Shown here one piece after another: positions 1 to 7,546 of a stretch of DNA of 20,381 nucleotides. Each line of letters opens with the position of its first letter. Positions within the stretch are counted from its first letter, which is position 1. Position numbers and translations under genes: made by a program. Below the pieces are notes generated by a model. The model was not told where the DNA came from, did not search any database, and worked only from the letters and a program-made list of their open reading frames with translations. The stretch comes from Sutterella sp. (GTDB lineage: Bacteria > Pseudomonadota > Gammaproteobacteria > Burkholderiales > Burkholderiaceae_F): the NCBI GenBank assembly GCA_019418235.1, contig DYCH01000039.1, forward strand, positions 11,736 to 32,116, given 5' to 3'.

Positions 1-353
1 CCTTCCGTCAAAACTTGGCCCGTGCTTTTGTGGATTCCGTCGTGGACGTATTAGCTGCCAAAGTTGTCAAAGCCATGAAAACGCATCAAATGAAAACATT
101 GGTGGTTGCAGGCGGTGTTTCTGCCAACAAGCAACTTCGCAATCGTTTGGTGTATGAAATGAGAAAGCGTGGCATGGAGGTGTTCTTCCCACCCATCAAG
201 CTTTGCACGGATAATGGTGCCATGATTGCAACGGCGGGGCTTGAGCGCATCAAGCACATGAGTGAAGAAGACATTGCCAAACACTTTAAAAACTTAAAGT
301 TTGGCGTCAAACCTCGTTGGCGATTAAAAGACGCAGCAGGCGACATTCACTAA
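1..353 (+). CDS. tsaD: TsaD, tRNA N6-threonylcarbamoyladenosine transferase (C-terminal part)
   Basis: The gene enters from the left edge in the frame whose first full codon is at 3, leaving about 116 C-terminal residues of a family usually near 340 residues. TsaD transfers the threonylcarbamoyl group from TC-AMP to A37 of ANN-decoding tRNAs in the cytoplasm, working with TsaB, TsaC and TsaE. The Kae1/TsaD ASKHA signature VVAGGVSANKQLRNRL is present, as is CTDNGAMIA, whose Asp (codon at 210-212) is the family's metal-coordinating residue. The C-terminus is intact and ends in TAA at 351-353. It converges on ybaK with a shared hairpin terminator between them. TTG at 15 is only an in-frame internal Leu codon, not a start. 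The identification is secure. Confidence 0.95.
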   Translation, partial: FRQNLARAFVDSVVDVLAAKVVKAMKTHQMKTLVVAGGVSANKQLRNRLVYEMRKRGMEVFFPPIKLCTDNGAMIATAGLERIKHMSEEDIAKHFKNLKFGVKPRWRLKDAAGDIH

Positions 354-355
354 AG

Positions 356-395
356 AAAAACGGTGCAGATTGGAATTTCAACTTGCACCGTTTTT
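356..395. terminator. Bidirectional intrinsic terminator between tsaD and ybaK
   Basis: A 12-bp perfect stem pairs 356-367 (AAAAACGGTGCA) with 384-395, with a 16-nt loop. On the + strand it ends in a T6 run just after the tsaD stop. On the - strand it ends in T5 after the ybaK stop. It therefore fits the 3' end of both converging genes. Confidence 0.88.
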
Positions 396-401
396 TCTTA
401 A

Positions 402-899
402 CTAGGCCTCTTTTTCGTTTGCACAATCAACGGGTTTTGCCCCTAATTTCTCGGTTAATACCGAGGAGGCAATTTTGACAATAAACCCGCGACGACCGCC
501 ATTAATATAAATTTGCGGCACCTCCAAGATGCTTTCTTGGACGTAGACCGGCATACGTTTACGAGTCCCAAACGGGGACGTGCCACCCACTTGATAGCCA
601 CTATTGCGTTGAGCCTGTTCGGGCTTACAAGGTGCAATGTGCTTTACACCAATTTGGCGAGCCAAATTCTTTGTGCTCACTTCGCAATCCCCATGCATCA
701 AAATCACCAAGGGATTGGCGTGTTCGTCTTCCATGATGAGCGTCTTTACCACTTCATGATGATTAAGGCCAAAGGTCTCTGCAACATAGCTCGTACCGCC
801 ATGCTCGACATACTCATAAGTCAAAGACTCAAACTCAACTTTATTTTTCTTAAACCATTCGGTCGCTGGCGTAGCACTTTGATGCTTTTCTTTTGCCAT
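402..899 (-). CDS. ybaK: YbaK/EbsC-family aminoacyl-tRNA deacylase (Cys-tRNA(Pro) proofreading)
   Basis: This 165-residue protein has the length and motifs of the YbaK branch of the INS/YbaK superfamily, which hydrolyses Cys-tRNA(Pro) mischarged by prolyl-tRNA synthetase. The near-invariant lysine lies in VVKTLI (K52). GGTSPFG follows at 105-111, with the preceding conserved glycine at 101, and NGGRRG at 133-138. No membrane segment or signal is visible, so it is cytosolic. The ATG at 899 is preceded on the minus strand by GGAG within tgggagtaaaa. It lies 13 nt downstream of the ispH stop, so it is probably co-transcribed with ispH. Substrate choice within the superfamily (YbaK versus ProXp-ala) is by family knowledge; the GGxSPxG motif favours YbaK. 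Confidence 0.92.
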   Translation of the reverse strand: MAKEKHQSATPATEWFKKNKVEFESLTYEYVEHGGTSYVAETFGLNHHEVVKTLIMEDEHANPLVILMHGDCEVSTKNLARQIGVKHIAPCKPEQAQRNSGYQVGGTSPFGTRKRMPVYVQESILEVPQIYINGGRRGFIVKIASSVLTEKLGAKPVDCANEKEA

Positions 900-912
900 T
901 TTTTACTCCCAA

Positions 913-1833
913 TCAAAGACCTGCCGGTAACGGGAAACTGATACGATCCGGCACGCCTTCCAATGTTTCAACGGATTCTGCCCCATTGGCCTTCAATAGT
1001 TCAATCACCCCTTGAACAAGGTACTCTGGAGCTGACGCTCCCGCCGTAATGCCGACACGCTCACAGCCCTCTAACCAAGCCAAATCGATTTCTTCGGCAT
1101 TATCGATTAAGTAAGCTGTCACACCTTCTTGTTGAGCAATATCACGCAAGCGTTTCGAATTAGAACTTGTCACGGATCCGACAACCAACACCGTATCAAC
1201 TTGCTTGGCTAATTGCTTAACCGCTTGTTGACGACTTTGGGTGGCATAGCAAATATCCGCAGGAGACAACGAACGAATGCCCGGGAACTTTGCTTTGAGC
1301 TTAGCGATGATGGATTGCGTCTCATCAACAGACAATGTTGTTTGCGTCACATAACCCACTTTCGTGACATCAGGGACACTAAGTGCTTCAACTTCTTCAT
1401 CAGAGTAGACGCGATAAATATTGTCAGGAACCTGACCCACAGTACCGTCGACTTCTGCGTGGCCTTTATGTCCCACCACAATAACGGTCAAACCGTCTTG
1501 GTGCATTTTGATCACTTCACGATGAACCTTCATGACCAAAGGGCAGGCCGCATCGAAAATCATACGAAAATGTCGTTGAGCGGCATAGTCCTTTACTGCT
1601 TGAGAGACGCCGTGAGCCGAAAGAATCACGGTGGCGTCATCAGGTACTTCCGGTAAATCTTCAACAAAGATGGCACCCTTGGCTTTTAATTCATTCACCA
1701 CCGTTTTGTTATGAACGATTTCATGGCGAACATATAACGGAGCACCGTACTTTTGAAGCGCACGTTCAACAATTGCAATCGCACGGTTAACACCGGCACA
1801 AAAACCACGAGGCTGAGCTAAATAAACTTTCAT
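913..1833 (-). CDS. ispH: IspH, 4-hydroxy-3-methylbut-2-enyl diphosphate reductase
   Basis: IspH (LytB) performs the last step of the MEP isoprenoid pathway, reducing HMBPP to IPP and DMAPP with an oxygen-sensitive iron-sulfur cluster. I place the start at ATG 1833 (306 residues), because the family begins a few residues before PRGFCAGV. A GTG at 1860 would add nine hydrophobic residues not seen in the family and lacks a better ribosome site. The three cluster cysteines are visible: C12 (PRGFCAGV), C97 (DAACPLV) and C195 (DICYAT). So are the substrate-binding H41, H74 (SAHG) and H125, and the proton-donor region HAEVDGT with E127. The gene leads a two-gene unit with ybaK and is divergent from rpmB. 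No convincing Shine-Dalgarno precedes the ATG. Confidence 0.97.
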   Translation of the reverse strand: MKVYLAQPRGFCAGVNRAIAIVERALQKYGAPLYVRHEIVHNKTVVNELKAKGAIFVEDLPEVPDDATVILSAHGVSQAVKDYAAQRHFRMIFDAACPLVMKVHREVIKMHQDGLTVIVVGHKGHAEVDGTVGQVPDNIYRVYSDEEVEALSVPDVTKVGYVTQTTLSVDETQSIIAKLKAKFPGIRSLSPADICYATQSRQQAVKQLAKQVDTVLVVGSVTSSNSKRLRDIAQQEGVTAYLIDNAEEIDLAWLEGCERVGITAGASAPEYLVQGVIELLKANGAESVETLEGVPDRISFPLPAGL

Positions 1834-1993
1834 AATCAATAAAAACAATAGAACTGACACTCTGACAGCGTTAAAAACTAAATCCTGTTAAAGGTATTCG
1901 TTTTACGCAAGTCGAAAACGGGTAAAGTTTAACGCAAAAGGCTGTTTTTCAGACAACGAAACACAGAAATCTCAAATTTTCTTTCAATTTTCA

Positions 1994-2022
1994 TTGACGC
2001 GAGCCACGAACAAGCCTATACT
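1994..2022 (+). promoter_or_regulatory. Sigma-70 promoter P1 upstream of rpmB
   Basis: TTGACG (1994-1999) and TATACT (2017-2022) are separated by 17 bp, five of six matches at each box. The predicted start is near 2029, giving a leader of about 150 nt before rpmB. Confidence 0.65.
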
Positions 2023-2075
2023 GCGTCGAACCAAAGCCCAGAGAATACGGTGTTTTAACAAATTTGCAGAAAGAT

Positions 2076-2104
2076 TTGCGTCATGCATTGTATCTGCGTA
2101 TAAT
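2076..2104 (+). promoter_or_regulatory. Sigma-70 promoter P2 upstream of rpmB
   Basis: TTGCGT (2076-2081) and a perfect TATAAT (2099-2104) are separated by 17 bp. The predicted start is near 2111, so the rpmB leader would be about 70 nt and would include the hairpin at 2120-2147. Tandem promoters suit a highly expressed ribosomal-protein unit. Confidence 0.7.
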
Positions 2105-2119
2105 GTCACACACTGTTTT

Positions 2120-2167
2120 CCCACCGAGGTGGATAACTTCGGATGGGTTTGTTTTGTTTAATTTTTT
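2120..2167 (+). promoter_or_regulatory. Structured rpmB leader: alternative hairpins before a T-rich tract
   Basis: One hairpin pairs 2120-2127 with 2139-2147 (one bulged A at 2143; a G-T pair extends it inward). It is followed by a T-rich run interrupted by G and A at about 2148-2167. A competing shorter hairpin, CCAC-CGAG-GTGG at 2121-2132, uses the same left arm, so the two cannot coexist. This resembles a leader attenuator, but function is inference. Confidence 0.4.
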
Positions 2168-2181
2168 GAACGGAGTTAGCG

Positions 2182-2415
2182 ATGGCACGAGTGTGTCAAG
2201 TCACCGGCAAAGCGCCGATGGTCGGCCACCGCGTTTCTCACGCAAACAACAAGACGAAGCGTCGCTTCATGCCCAATCTTCAATATCGTCGTTTTTGGGT
2301 TGAAAGCGAAAACCGTTGGGTTCGTTTGCGTTTGACGGCGGCAGGTCTCCGTACGGTCGACAAGCTCGGCATTGATGCGGTCTTAGCGGATCTCCGCGCC
2401 CGCGGCGAAATCTAA
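2182..2415 (+). CDS. rpmB: 50S ribosomal protein L28
   Basis: The 77-residue basic protein begins [21 protein letters not shown], the L28 N-terminal signature, and continues with [13 protein letters not shown] and the [16 protein letters not shown] segment of the family. The length matches bacterial L28 (about 78). L28 binds 23S rRNA in the large subunit. The ATG at 2182 is preceded by CGGAGT with a suitable 7-nt gap. rpmG starts 12 nt after the stop, giving the common rpmB-rpmG pair. Two promoters and a hairpin leader lie upstream. Confidence 0.97.
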   Translation: MARVCQVTGKAPMVGHRVSHANNKTKRRFMPNLQYRRFWVESENRWVRLRLTAAGLRTVDKLGIDAVLADLRARGEI

Positions 2416-2427
2416 TAGGAGTTCACC

Positions 2428-2595
2428 ATGGCAAAGGGTAACCGTGAAAAGATCAAGTTAGAATCGACCGCAGGTACGGGTCACTTCTATACGACGACCA
2501 AGAACAAGCGCACGAGCACGGGCAAGATGGAAATTTCCAAGTTTGACCCGGTTGCACGTAAGCACGTTGTTTACAAGGAAACGAAGCTCAAGTAA
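2428..2595 (+). CDS. rpmG: 50S ribosomal protein L33 (zinc-free form)
   Basis: A 55-residue reading frame runs from ATG 2428 to TAA 2593-2595. It starts [19 protein letters not shown] and ends in a lysine-rich tail ([11 protein letters not shown]), matching bacterial L33 in length and sequence. It has no cysteines, so it is the C- form lacking the zinc ribbon. TAGGAG just upstream overlaps the rpmB stop region and serves as the ribosome site. All eleven lysines use AAG, a strong codon bias typical of highly expressed genes. It is the last gene of the rpmBG unit, followed 16 nt later by a hairpin terminator. Confidence 0.96.
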   Translation: MAKGNREKIKLESTAGTGHFYTTTKNKRTSTGKMEISKFDPVARKHVVYKETKLK

Positions 2596-2611
2596 TTGAG
2601 TACCGTTTTCG

Positions 2612-2639
2612 AAAAAAGCTCGGATTTCCGAGCTTTTTT
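2612..2639. terminator. Bidirectional intrinsic terminator between rpmG and leuD
   Basis: A perfect 12-bp stem pairs 2612-2623 (AAAAAAGCTCGG) with 2628-2639, with a 4-nt loop. It ends in a T6 tract on either strand, so it can terminate rpmBG rightward and leuCD leftward. Confidence 0.93.
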
Positions 2640-2661
2640 CATGCCTGCGACTTTTGCAGAA

Positions 2662-3300
2662 TTAATACTTCAATAGGCTCTTTGCTTTGGCCGGCAGCCC
2701 TGCCATCCAGGGAAACTGAGCTTCGTGACGATTCTTAAAATCACGAATGGCATCCAAGTCTTTCATCGTTGCGCCAACCATGTCCAATCCTTCGAGGATC
2801 ATGTGTTGATGACGCTCCCCGATTTCAAAGTTCCAGCTTTTTTCAGCATGTGTAATCGTTCGATGTGCTACATCTATCGTCAAAGTTTGAGGACCTCGAC
2901 TGACCGCTTCAAAAATTTCTTCTGAAACTAAAGGCATTACTTTGGCAGCCAAAAGACCATTATTGAAACAGTTGGAGTAAAAGATTTCACCAAAGCCCGT
3001 GGCAATGACGACTTTAAATCCCATCTGCATCAAACCCCATACGGCATGCTCGCGAGAAGAACCACAGCCGAAATTGGGCCCTGCCACAATAATCTTGGCA
3101 TCCTTATATTCCGTTTGATTAAAGAGACAATCTTCACGTAAATGGCCTTGAGCGTCATAACGCATATTAAAAAACGTGCCGCGGGCTAAACCTGATTTAT
3201 CAATACCACGCAAGAATTGCTTGGGCATGATTTGATCAGTATCACAATTGTCGATTGGCAAAGGAACGGCGACCGAAGTTAGCGTTACTAATTTATCCAT
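2662..3300 (-). CDS. leuD: LeuD, 3-isopropylmalate dehydratase small subunit
   Basis: LeuD pairs with LeuC to form isopropylmalate isomerase (2- to 3-isopropylmalate, leucine synthesis). The 212-residue protein carries DNCDTDQIMPKQFLRG near the N-terminus and the swivelling-domain signature GPNFGCGSSREHA at 74-86. The ATG at 3300 is chosen because AAGGAGT lies just upstream and the family begins close to this point. An upstream in-frame codon at 3321 would give seven extra basic residues. The gene begins 4 nt after the leuC stop, so translation is probably coupled. It ends 22 nt before a bidirectional terminator. Confidence 0.97.
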   Translation of the reverse strand: MDKLVTLTSVAVPLPIDNCDTDQIMPKQFLRGIDKSGLARGTFFNMRYDAQGHLREDCLFNQTEYKDAKIIVAGPNFGCGSSREHAVWGLMQMGFKVVIATGFGEIFYSNCFNNGLLAAKVMPLVSEEIFEAVSRGPQTLTIDVAHRTITHAEKSWNFEIGERHQHMILEGLDMVGATMKDLDAIRDFKNRHEAQFPWMAGLPAKAKSLLKY

Positions 3301-3304
3301 GGTC

Positions 3305-4723
3305 TTACTCCTTCTTCTCAAGTTTGCGCCAATCGGTAATAGCCCCCATCACGGCAGCAGCGGCAGCCATTTGAGGACTTCCTAAATGCGTGTGACTACC
3401 ACGACCTTGACGACCTTCAAAGTTGCGATTTGTCGTGGACACACAACGCACCCCTGCATCTAACACATCATCATTCATCGCCAAGCACAAGGAACAACCG
3501 CTCTTTCGCCATTCAAATCCAGCGTCCTTAAAAATCTTATCCAGTCCTAAGGCTTCTGCTTGACGACGCACCCACATTGAACCCGGCACCACTTGAGCTC
3601 TAACATGAGAGGCAACTTTGCGGCCTTTTAGAATTTCTGCCGCCGCCATTAAGTCAGAGAGTCTTGCATTGGTGCACGAACCGATAAAGACGTGATCAAT
3701 CTTCGTGCCTTCGAGGCACTTCCCCGCTTCTAAACCTTGATAAGCGAGAGCTCGCTTGGCCGCTTCCTTGTCTTGAACATCTGCAAAACTTTCCGACATC
3801 GGAATCGGTTCATCAATCGCCACCACTTGATCAGGGCTCGTCCCCCAGGTAATCATCGGTGAGATGTTTGATGCATCAATCTCATACACCGCATCAAACG
3901 TTGCATCAGAATCGCTCTTAAGCGTCTCCCAATAAGCGTTTGCTTGAAACCATTCTCCATCGCTCATTCCCAGGGCATGATTCTTGACCCACTCAACGCT
4001 CTTGGCATCGGGCGCAATCAACGCTCCTCGGGCACCGGCTTCCACGGTCATATTGCAAAGCGTCATACGACCTTCGATGTCTAATGCATCGACGGCACTG
4101 CCTTGGTACTCCACTACGTGTCCTAAAGCCCCTCTTGCGCTTAAGTTACGCATCACCGTTAATGCCAAATCTTTGGGCGTTGCGCCTGATGGCAATTGTC
4201 CGTCGATTTTCACAAGCATCGTTTTTGCTAAACGATAAACCAACGTTTGCGTGGCCAAGATGTGCTCAATCTCACACGTTCCGATCCCAAAAGCCAAAGC
4301 GCCCAAAGCGCCATGGGTTGTTGTGTGACTGTCACCGCAAATCACCACCATCCCCGGTCGCACCAAGCCTTGCTCGTCCATTAAAACATGTTCGACGCCT
4401 TGATATGGGTCGTTCGGGCCATAAAAGGCTTTAATGCCATACGTAGAACAATTTTTCTCAAGATTAGAGGCTTGAATGGCACTGGCTTCATCGACAATCA
4501 CACGAGGCGAGACGTCGGCTGAAGGGATAATGTGATCAACCACACAGAGGTGAGAATCTGGAGAGAAGACTCCAATGCCTCGATCAACTAAGCCTGCAAA
4601 GGCTTGGGGACTCGTATATTCATTGGCAAAGTGAGCATCGACGTAGAGCAAAACGGTATCGTTATCGATTGTTTTGACAGTATGCGAGCGAACAATTTTT
4701 TCGTACAACGTTTGTGCCGGCAT
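3305..4723 (-). CDS. leuC: LeuC, 3-isopropylmalate dehydratase large subunit
   Basis: This 472-residue aconitase-family protein binds the catalytic [4Fe-4S] cluster of isopropylmalate isomerase. The three cluster cysteines are visible as C350 (FIGSCTNARLSDL) and C410/C413 (KSGCSLCLAMNDD). The CGDSHTTTHGALGALAFGIGT block at about 129-149 is typical. The start is the ATG at 4723, 5 nt after GAGGAG; a GTG at 4729 overlaps that ribosome site and is unlikely. leuD follows by 4 nt, and an MFS transporter gene ends 15 nt upstream. The three appear to be one transcription unit, without leuA or leuB in the window. Confidence 0.97.
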   Translation of the reverse strand: MPAQTLYEKIVRSHTVKTIDNDTVLLYVDAHFANEYTSPQAFAGLVDRGIGVFSPDSHLCVVDHIIPSADVSPRVIVDEASAIQASNLEKNCSTYGIKAFYGPNDPYQGVEHVLMDEQGLVRPGMVVICGDSHTTTHGALGALAFGIGTCEIEHILATQTLVYRLAKTMLVKIDGQLPSGATPKDLALTVMRNLSARGALGHVVEYQGSAVDALDIEGRMTLCNMTVEAGARGALIAPDAKSVEWVKNHALGMSDGEWFQANAYWETLKSDSDATFDAVYEIDASNISPMITWGTSPDQVVAIDEPIPMSESFADVQDKEAAKRALAYQGLEAGKCLEGTKIDHVFIGSCTNARLSDLMAAAEILKGRKVASHVRAQVVPGSMWVRRQAEALGLDKIFKDAGFEWRKSGCSLCLAMNDDVLDAGVRCVSTTNRNFEGRQGRGSHTHLGSPQMAAAAAVMGAITDWRKLEKKE

Positions 4724-4738
4724 ACACACTCCTCAATA

Positions 4739-5959
4739 TTAATGTTTCTGCGTTTGGCCGTAATCGGCAGGAAGGTAACGTTTGCGTGTTTTCAAAACCA
4801 CCCACCAGCAAATGCTGACCATCACTCCACAAAAGAGCAACACCAAATCATACTTCCATGCGCTCCCCATCACAATAGGCACCCAGAAGGCTGCGCAGAA
4901 CGCAAAAGCAGAGGTTTGGAAAAATTGTTGAATGCTTGCTGCCATTCCTCGATTTTTAGGGAAATAATCCAAGTTATAGACCGTTAAAATCGGTCGTTCA
5001 ATGGACATGGCAATGCTATAGACAATGGGCGCAACGAGGCACCACGGATAGGAAACATCATAGAAGTAGTTAAGCGCCACACCGACAATGCCTGCGATAT
5101 ACATCGTGATGATCTGCGAGAGCATGGTTCGAGCGTCACCTAAACGGCGAGTGAGCCACGTGCAAACCACCGACCCCAGTACAGAGAACCCAATCAAGGG
5201 AATCATGAGGTAACCGAAATCCGTTACCCCCATCTTCATAATATTCTCAACATAGTCCGGGGCGCCGGCAGAAAAGAGAATGCTCCCCATGAAGATAAAA
5301 CCATTACAAAAGACCCCTGCCGTAAAGGCGGTGTTTTTCATAGCACCGGCGTAACTCTTAACCAACGGTTTAAACTGAAAAGCCTGACGTTGATCTTCTG
5401 GGTGCGTTTCTTTTAAGAAAAAAAGGCTCATCAAAGCAATGCTTAAAGCCAATGCAGCCAAGAACCAAAAGACAAAGCGCCAGCCCGCCAACACCACAAT
5501 CCAGCCTCCGATAATAGGAGAAAAAACAGGGGCTAAAGCAAAAATAATGGCAATGAGGCTCGTTAACTCTTGAGCTCGAATATCATCGTAGAGGTCTCGC
5601 GTGATGGCCATTGCTAAAACGGCACCACCGGAGGCGAAAAGGCCCATCAAAATACGGGCAATCACAAACGTGGTGTAGTTGGGACTTAAGGCAGCCAAAA
5701 TACTGGCTAAGGCATAAATCACCAAGCCCCACACCATCACTTTTTTGCGACCGAATTCGTCTGAAACCGCTCCAACGAAAAGCGATGAAAACGCAAACGC
5801 CATCAAGTAGGTCGAAAGCGTTTGATAGCCCATCGCTTCACTCACACCAAACTCCTGCCCGATCTGCGAAAGACCGGGCATATAGGTATTGGCTGAAAAC
5901 GGTCCGATCATGGAACACGTTGCCAATAAAAAGGCGAGTGACTTGGGAACTTTAAACAT
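4739..5959 (-). CDS. MFS transporter of the Bcr/CflA type
   Basis: The 406-residue protein is strongly hydrophobic, with a 12-helix major-facilitator pattern. The motif-A-like loop GAVSDEFGRKKVM lies between helices 2 and 3 (about residues 63-75). NTYMPGL in helix 1 and the ARILMGLFASGGAVLAMAITRDLYD segment with its helix-4 arginine resemble Bcr/CflA drug:H+ antiporters. The substrate cannot be read from sequence. The ATG at 5959 directly follows a T7 tract of a terminator hairpin and has no Shine-Dalgarno; no better in-frame start keeps helix 1 intact. leuC follows 15 nt downstream, so this gene probably leads a transporter-leuCD unit, an unusual partnership. Confidence 0.85.
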   Translation of the reverse strand: MFKVPKSLAFLLATCSMIGPFSANTYMPGLSQIGQEFGVSEAMGYQTLSTYLMAFAFSSLFVGAVSDEFGRKKVMVWGLVIYALASILAALSPNYTTFVIARILMGLFASGGAVLAMAITRDLYDDIRAQELTSLIAIIFALAPVFSPIIGGWIVVLAGWRFVFWFLAALALSIALMSLFFLKETHPEDQRQAFQFKPLVKSYAGAMKNTAFTAGVFCNGFIFMGSILFSAGAPDYVENIMKMGVTDFGYLMIPLIGFSVLGSVVCTWLTRRLGDARTMLSQIITMYIAGIVGVALNYFYDVSYPWCLVAPIVYSIAMSIERPILTVYNLDYFPKNRGMAASIQQFFQTSAFAFCAAFWVPIVMGSAWKYDLVLLFCGVMVSICWWVVLKTRKRYLPADYGQTQKH

Positions 5960-5991
5960 AAAAAAAGGCAGAAATTGATTCTTCCTGCCTT
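5960..5991 (-). terminator. Intrinsic terminator of purN-methyltransferase unit, abutting the MFS start codon
   Basis: On the minus strand a stem of at least 7 bp (AAGGCAG with CTGCCTT; 5985-5991 with 5965-5971) is followed by a T7 run (5966-5960). The next three bases are the ATG of the MFS gene. It sits 18 nt after the methyltransferase stop. Confidence 0.8.
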
Positions 5992-6008
5992 AATCGTAAC
6001 ACTAAGCG

Positions 6009-7544
6009 TTAGAGATTTTCGCCTGCATCGTCATCCTTTTGGCCAGATTTGACTTCAGACTCTTCACACTTATTTTCACACTCGACTTGAGGCTTGCGAC
6101 GCTCAAGCACGGCTCCGAAGAAGCCGTCGGTTCCGCTTTGATGCGGCGCCATGACGAAATATGGTGCTTCGTTTTGCGTGCATTGAGGCAAGGTTACGCC
6201 TTGCTTACCCAAAACGTCGATTGCGTTAACCAACACAAAGTCAGGATGAGCTTCTAAGAAGTTTTCCACCACACCTTGGTTTTCTTCACGCAACAAAGAG
6301 CACGTGGCATAAACCAAACGACCACCTTCTTTGACCAAACGGCTTGCGCTATCTAAGACATTTTTTTGAATCTCATTGATGCGAGCCAATTCGTCCTCGC
6401 TCATGCGCCACTTCAAGTCGGGGTTGCGACGAAGCGTGCCCGTGCCCGAGCAAGGGGCATCGACCAACACACGGTCAAACTTACCGACCAAGCGCTTTAC
6501 ACGCGTATCACGTTCGGTTTTAATCGCAATCGGATGAACGTTACTTAAACCCGCACGACGCATACGAGGCGTCATACCGGCCAAACGCTTTTCGTTGACG
6601 TCAAAAGCATATAAACGGCCCGTAGAGCGCATCAAAGCCCCCAAAGCCAAGGTCTTACCACCGGCGCCAGCACAGAAGTCGCAAACCATTTCGCCACGAC
6701 GCGGTTGCACCAGGCGAGCAATCAATTGGCTGCCTTCGTCTTGCACGTCAATCTTGCCCTCACGATAAAGAGGCCAACTCGTCAAGCCTGGCTTTGTCGT
6801 CAAACGCACACCGTCCGGAGACAAGGGCGTTTCAAACGCTTCAACACCGTGCTCGGCCAAAGCGTCCAAAACTTCTTCACGCTTGGCTTTAAGTAAATTC
6901 ACACGAAGGTCAAGCGGAGCGCCTTCCTTCATCGACTCGAACAAATCATTGGCCCCTTCACCAAATTGCTTATTCAAGCGGTCAAAGAGCCAGAACGGTA
7001 ACTCGGATTGCACCAAGGCCGTAGCGTTTTCAACCTTACTGCGCAAAATGTTATCTAAGGGTTGAGCGTCGTTACCCACAGTCTTGGCGTCCAGTGAATC
7101 ACGACCGTAGATACGTGCTAAAGCCACCATAGCGGTTAACTTCGGAGCACGAGCAGGCACAATCGGCTTCATTTGCCAAGAGATGGAGGACAAGTGGCGC
7201 AAGGTATAGAAGATGGCTTCTGCAATCATGCTGCGATCACGAGAACCCAACTTATGATTGTTACGGAAGAACTTACTCATCAAAACATCGGCTGGGCCAT
7301 CCAGACGCAAAACAGAACCCAATGCTTTACCCAATTCTTCAACAATCAAACCGGTTACACGCGGACCGCCACTACGTGATTGGCGACGCGTGGGATCGAA
7401 CTGAGCGCCGGCTGCACGTTGGCGATCGGCCTTTGACATGGAGCGTGCTTCTTGCAATTGACGCGTGCGAGCCGTACGTTGACGATCGGTCAAACGGCGA
7501 GGAGAGCCTTGACGAGAACCGTAAGATTTTTTCTTCTCAAACAT
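6009..7544 (-). CDS. RsmB/NOP-family RNA (cytosine-C5) methyltransferase
   Basis: The class I SAM-dependent RNA m5C methyltransferase core is clear. It has the SAM loop DFCAGAGGKT (289-298), motif IV VDAPCSGTGTLRRNPDLKW with C365, and motif VI YATCS with C415, the expected covalent nucleophile in RsmB-type enzymes. Residues about 65-200 could be a diverged NusB-like RNA-binding domain. The protein is 511 residues, longer than E. coli RsmB (about 430), because of a basic Arg/Lys-rich N-terminal extension (1-60) and an acidic, cysteine-containing tail (485-511). The start lies 2 nt after the purN stop, implying coupling. The purN neighbourhood differs from the usual rsmB locus beside fmt, so I do not assign the rRNA target or a symbol. 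Confidence 0.9.
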   Translation of the reverse strand: MFEKKKSYGSRQGSPRRLTDRQRTARTRQLQEARSMSKADRQRAAGAQFDPTRRQSRSGGPRVTGLIVEELGKALGSVLRLDGPADVLMSKFFRNNHKLGSRDRSMIAEAIFYTLRHLSSISWQMKPIVPARAPKLTAMVALARIYGRDSLDAKTVGNDAQPLDNILRSKVENATALVQSELPFWLFDRLNKQFGEGANDLFESMKEGAPLDLRVNLLKAKREEVLDALAEHGVEAFETPLSPDGVRLTTKPGLTSWPLYREGKIDVQDEGSQLIARLVQPRRGEMVCDFCAGAGGKTLALGALMRSTGRLYAFDVNEKRLAGMTPRMRRAGLSNVHPIAIKTERDTRVKRLVGKFDRVLVDAPCSGTGTLRRNPDLKWRMSEDELARINEIQKNVLDSASRLVKEGGRLVYATCSLLREENQGVVENFLEAHPDFVLVNAIDVLGKQGVTLPQCTQNEAPYFVMAPHQSGTDGFFGAVLERRKPQVECENKCEESEVKSGQKDDDAGENL

Positions 7545-7546
7545 GA

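Larger units (their letters stand above)
1834..2181. other. Divergent intergenic region ispH / rpmB
   Basis: This gene-free 348-bp stretch separates ispH from rpmB. Its right half holds two good promoters reading toward rpmB and a structured leader, listed separately. The left half is A/T-rich and should contain the ispH promoter, but I found no -35/-10 pair on the minus strand good enough to call. Confidence 0.6.

Noticed and set aside
513..941. 142-codon + strand frame opposite ybaK
   Set aside because: It is antisense to a clear gene, with no recognisable family and no separate ribosome site or promoter.
1834..1860. GTG start for ispH adding nine residues
   Set aside because: The added hydrophobic residues are not in the family, and ATG 1833 places PRGFCAGV correctly.
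2064..2303. 79-codon + strand frame across the rpmB leader
   Set aside because: It is out of frame with rpmB, covers the leader and first half of rpmB, and has no family character.
4724..4729. GTG start for leuC
   Set aside because: It overlaps the GAGGAG ribosome site that serves ATG 4723.
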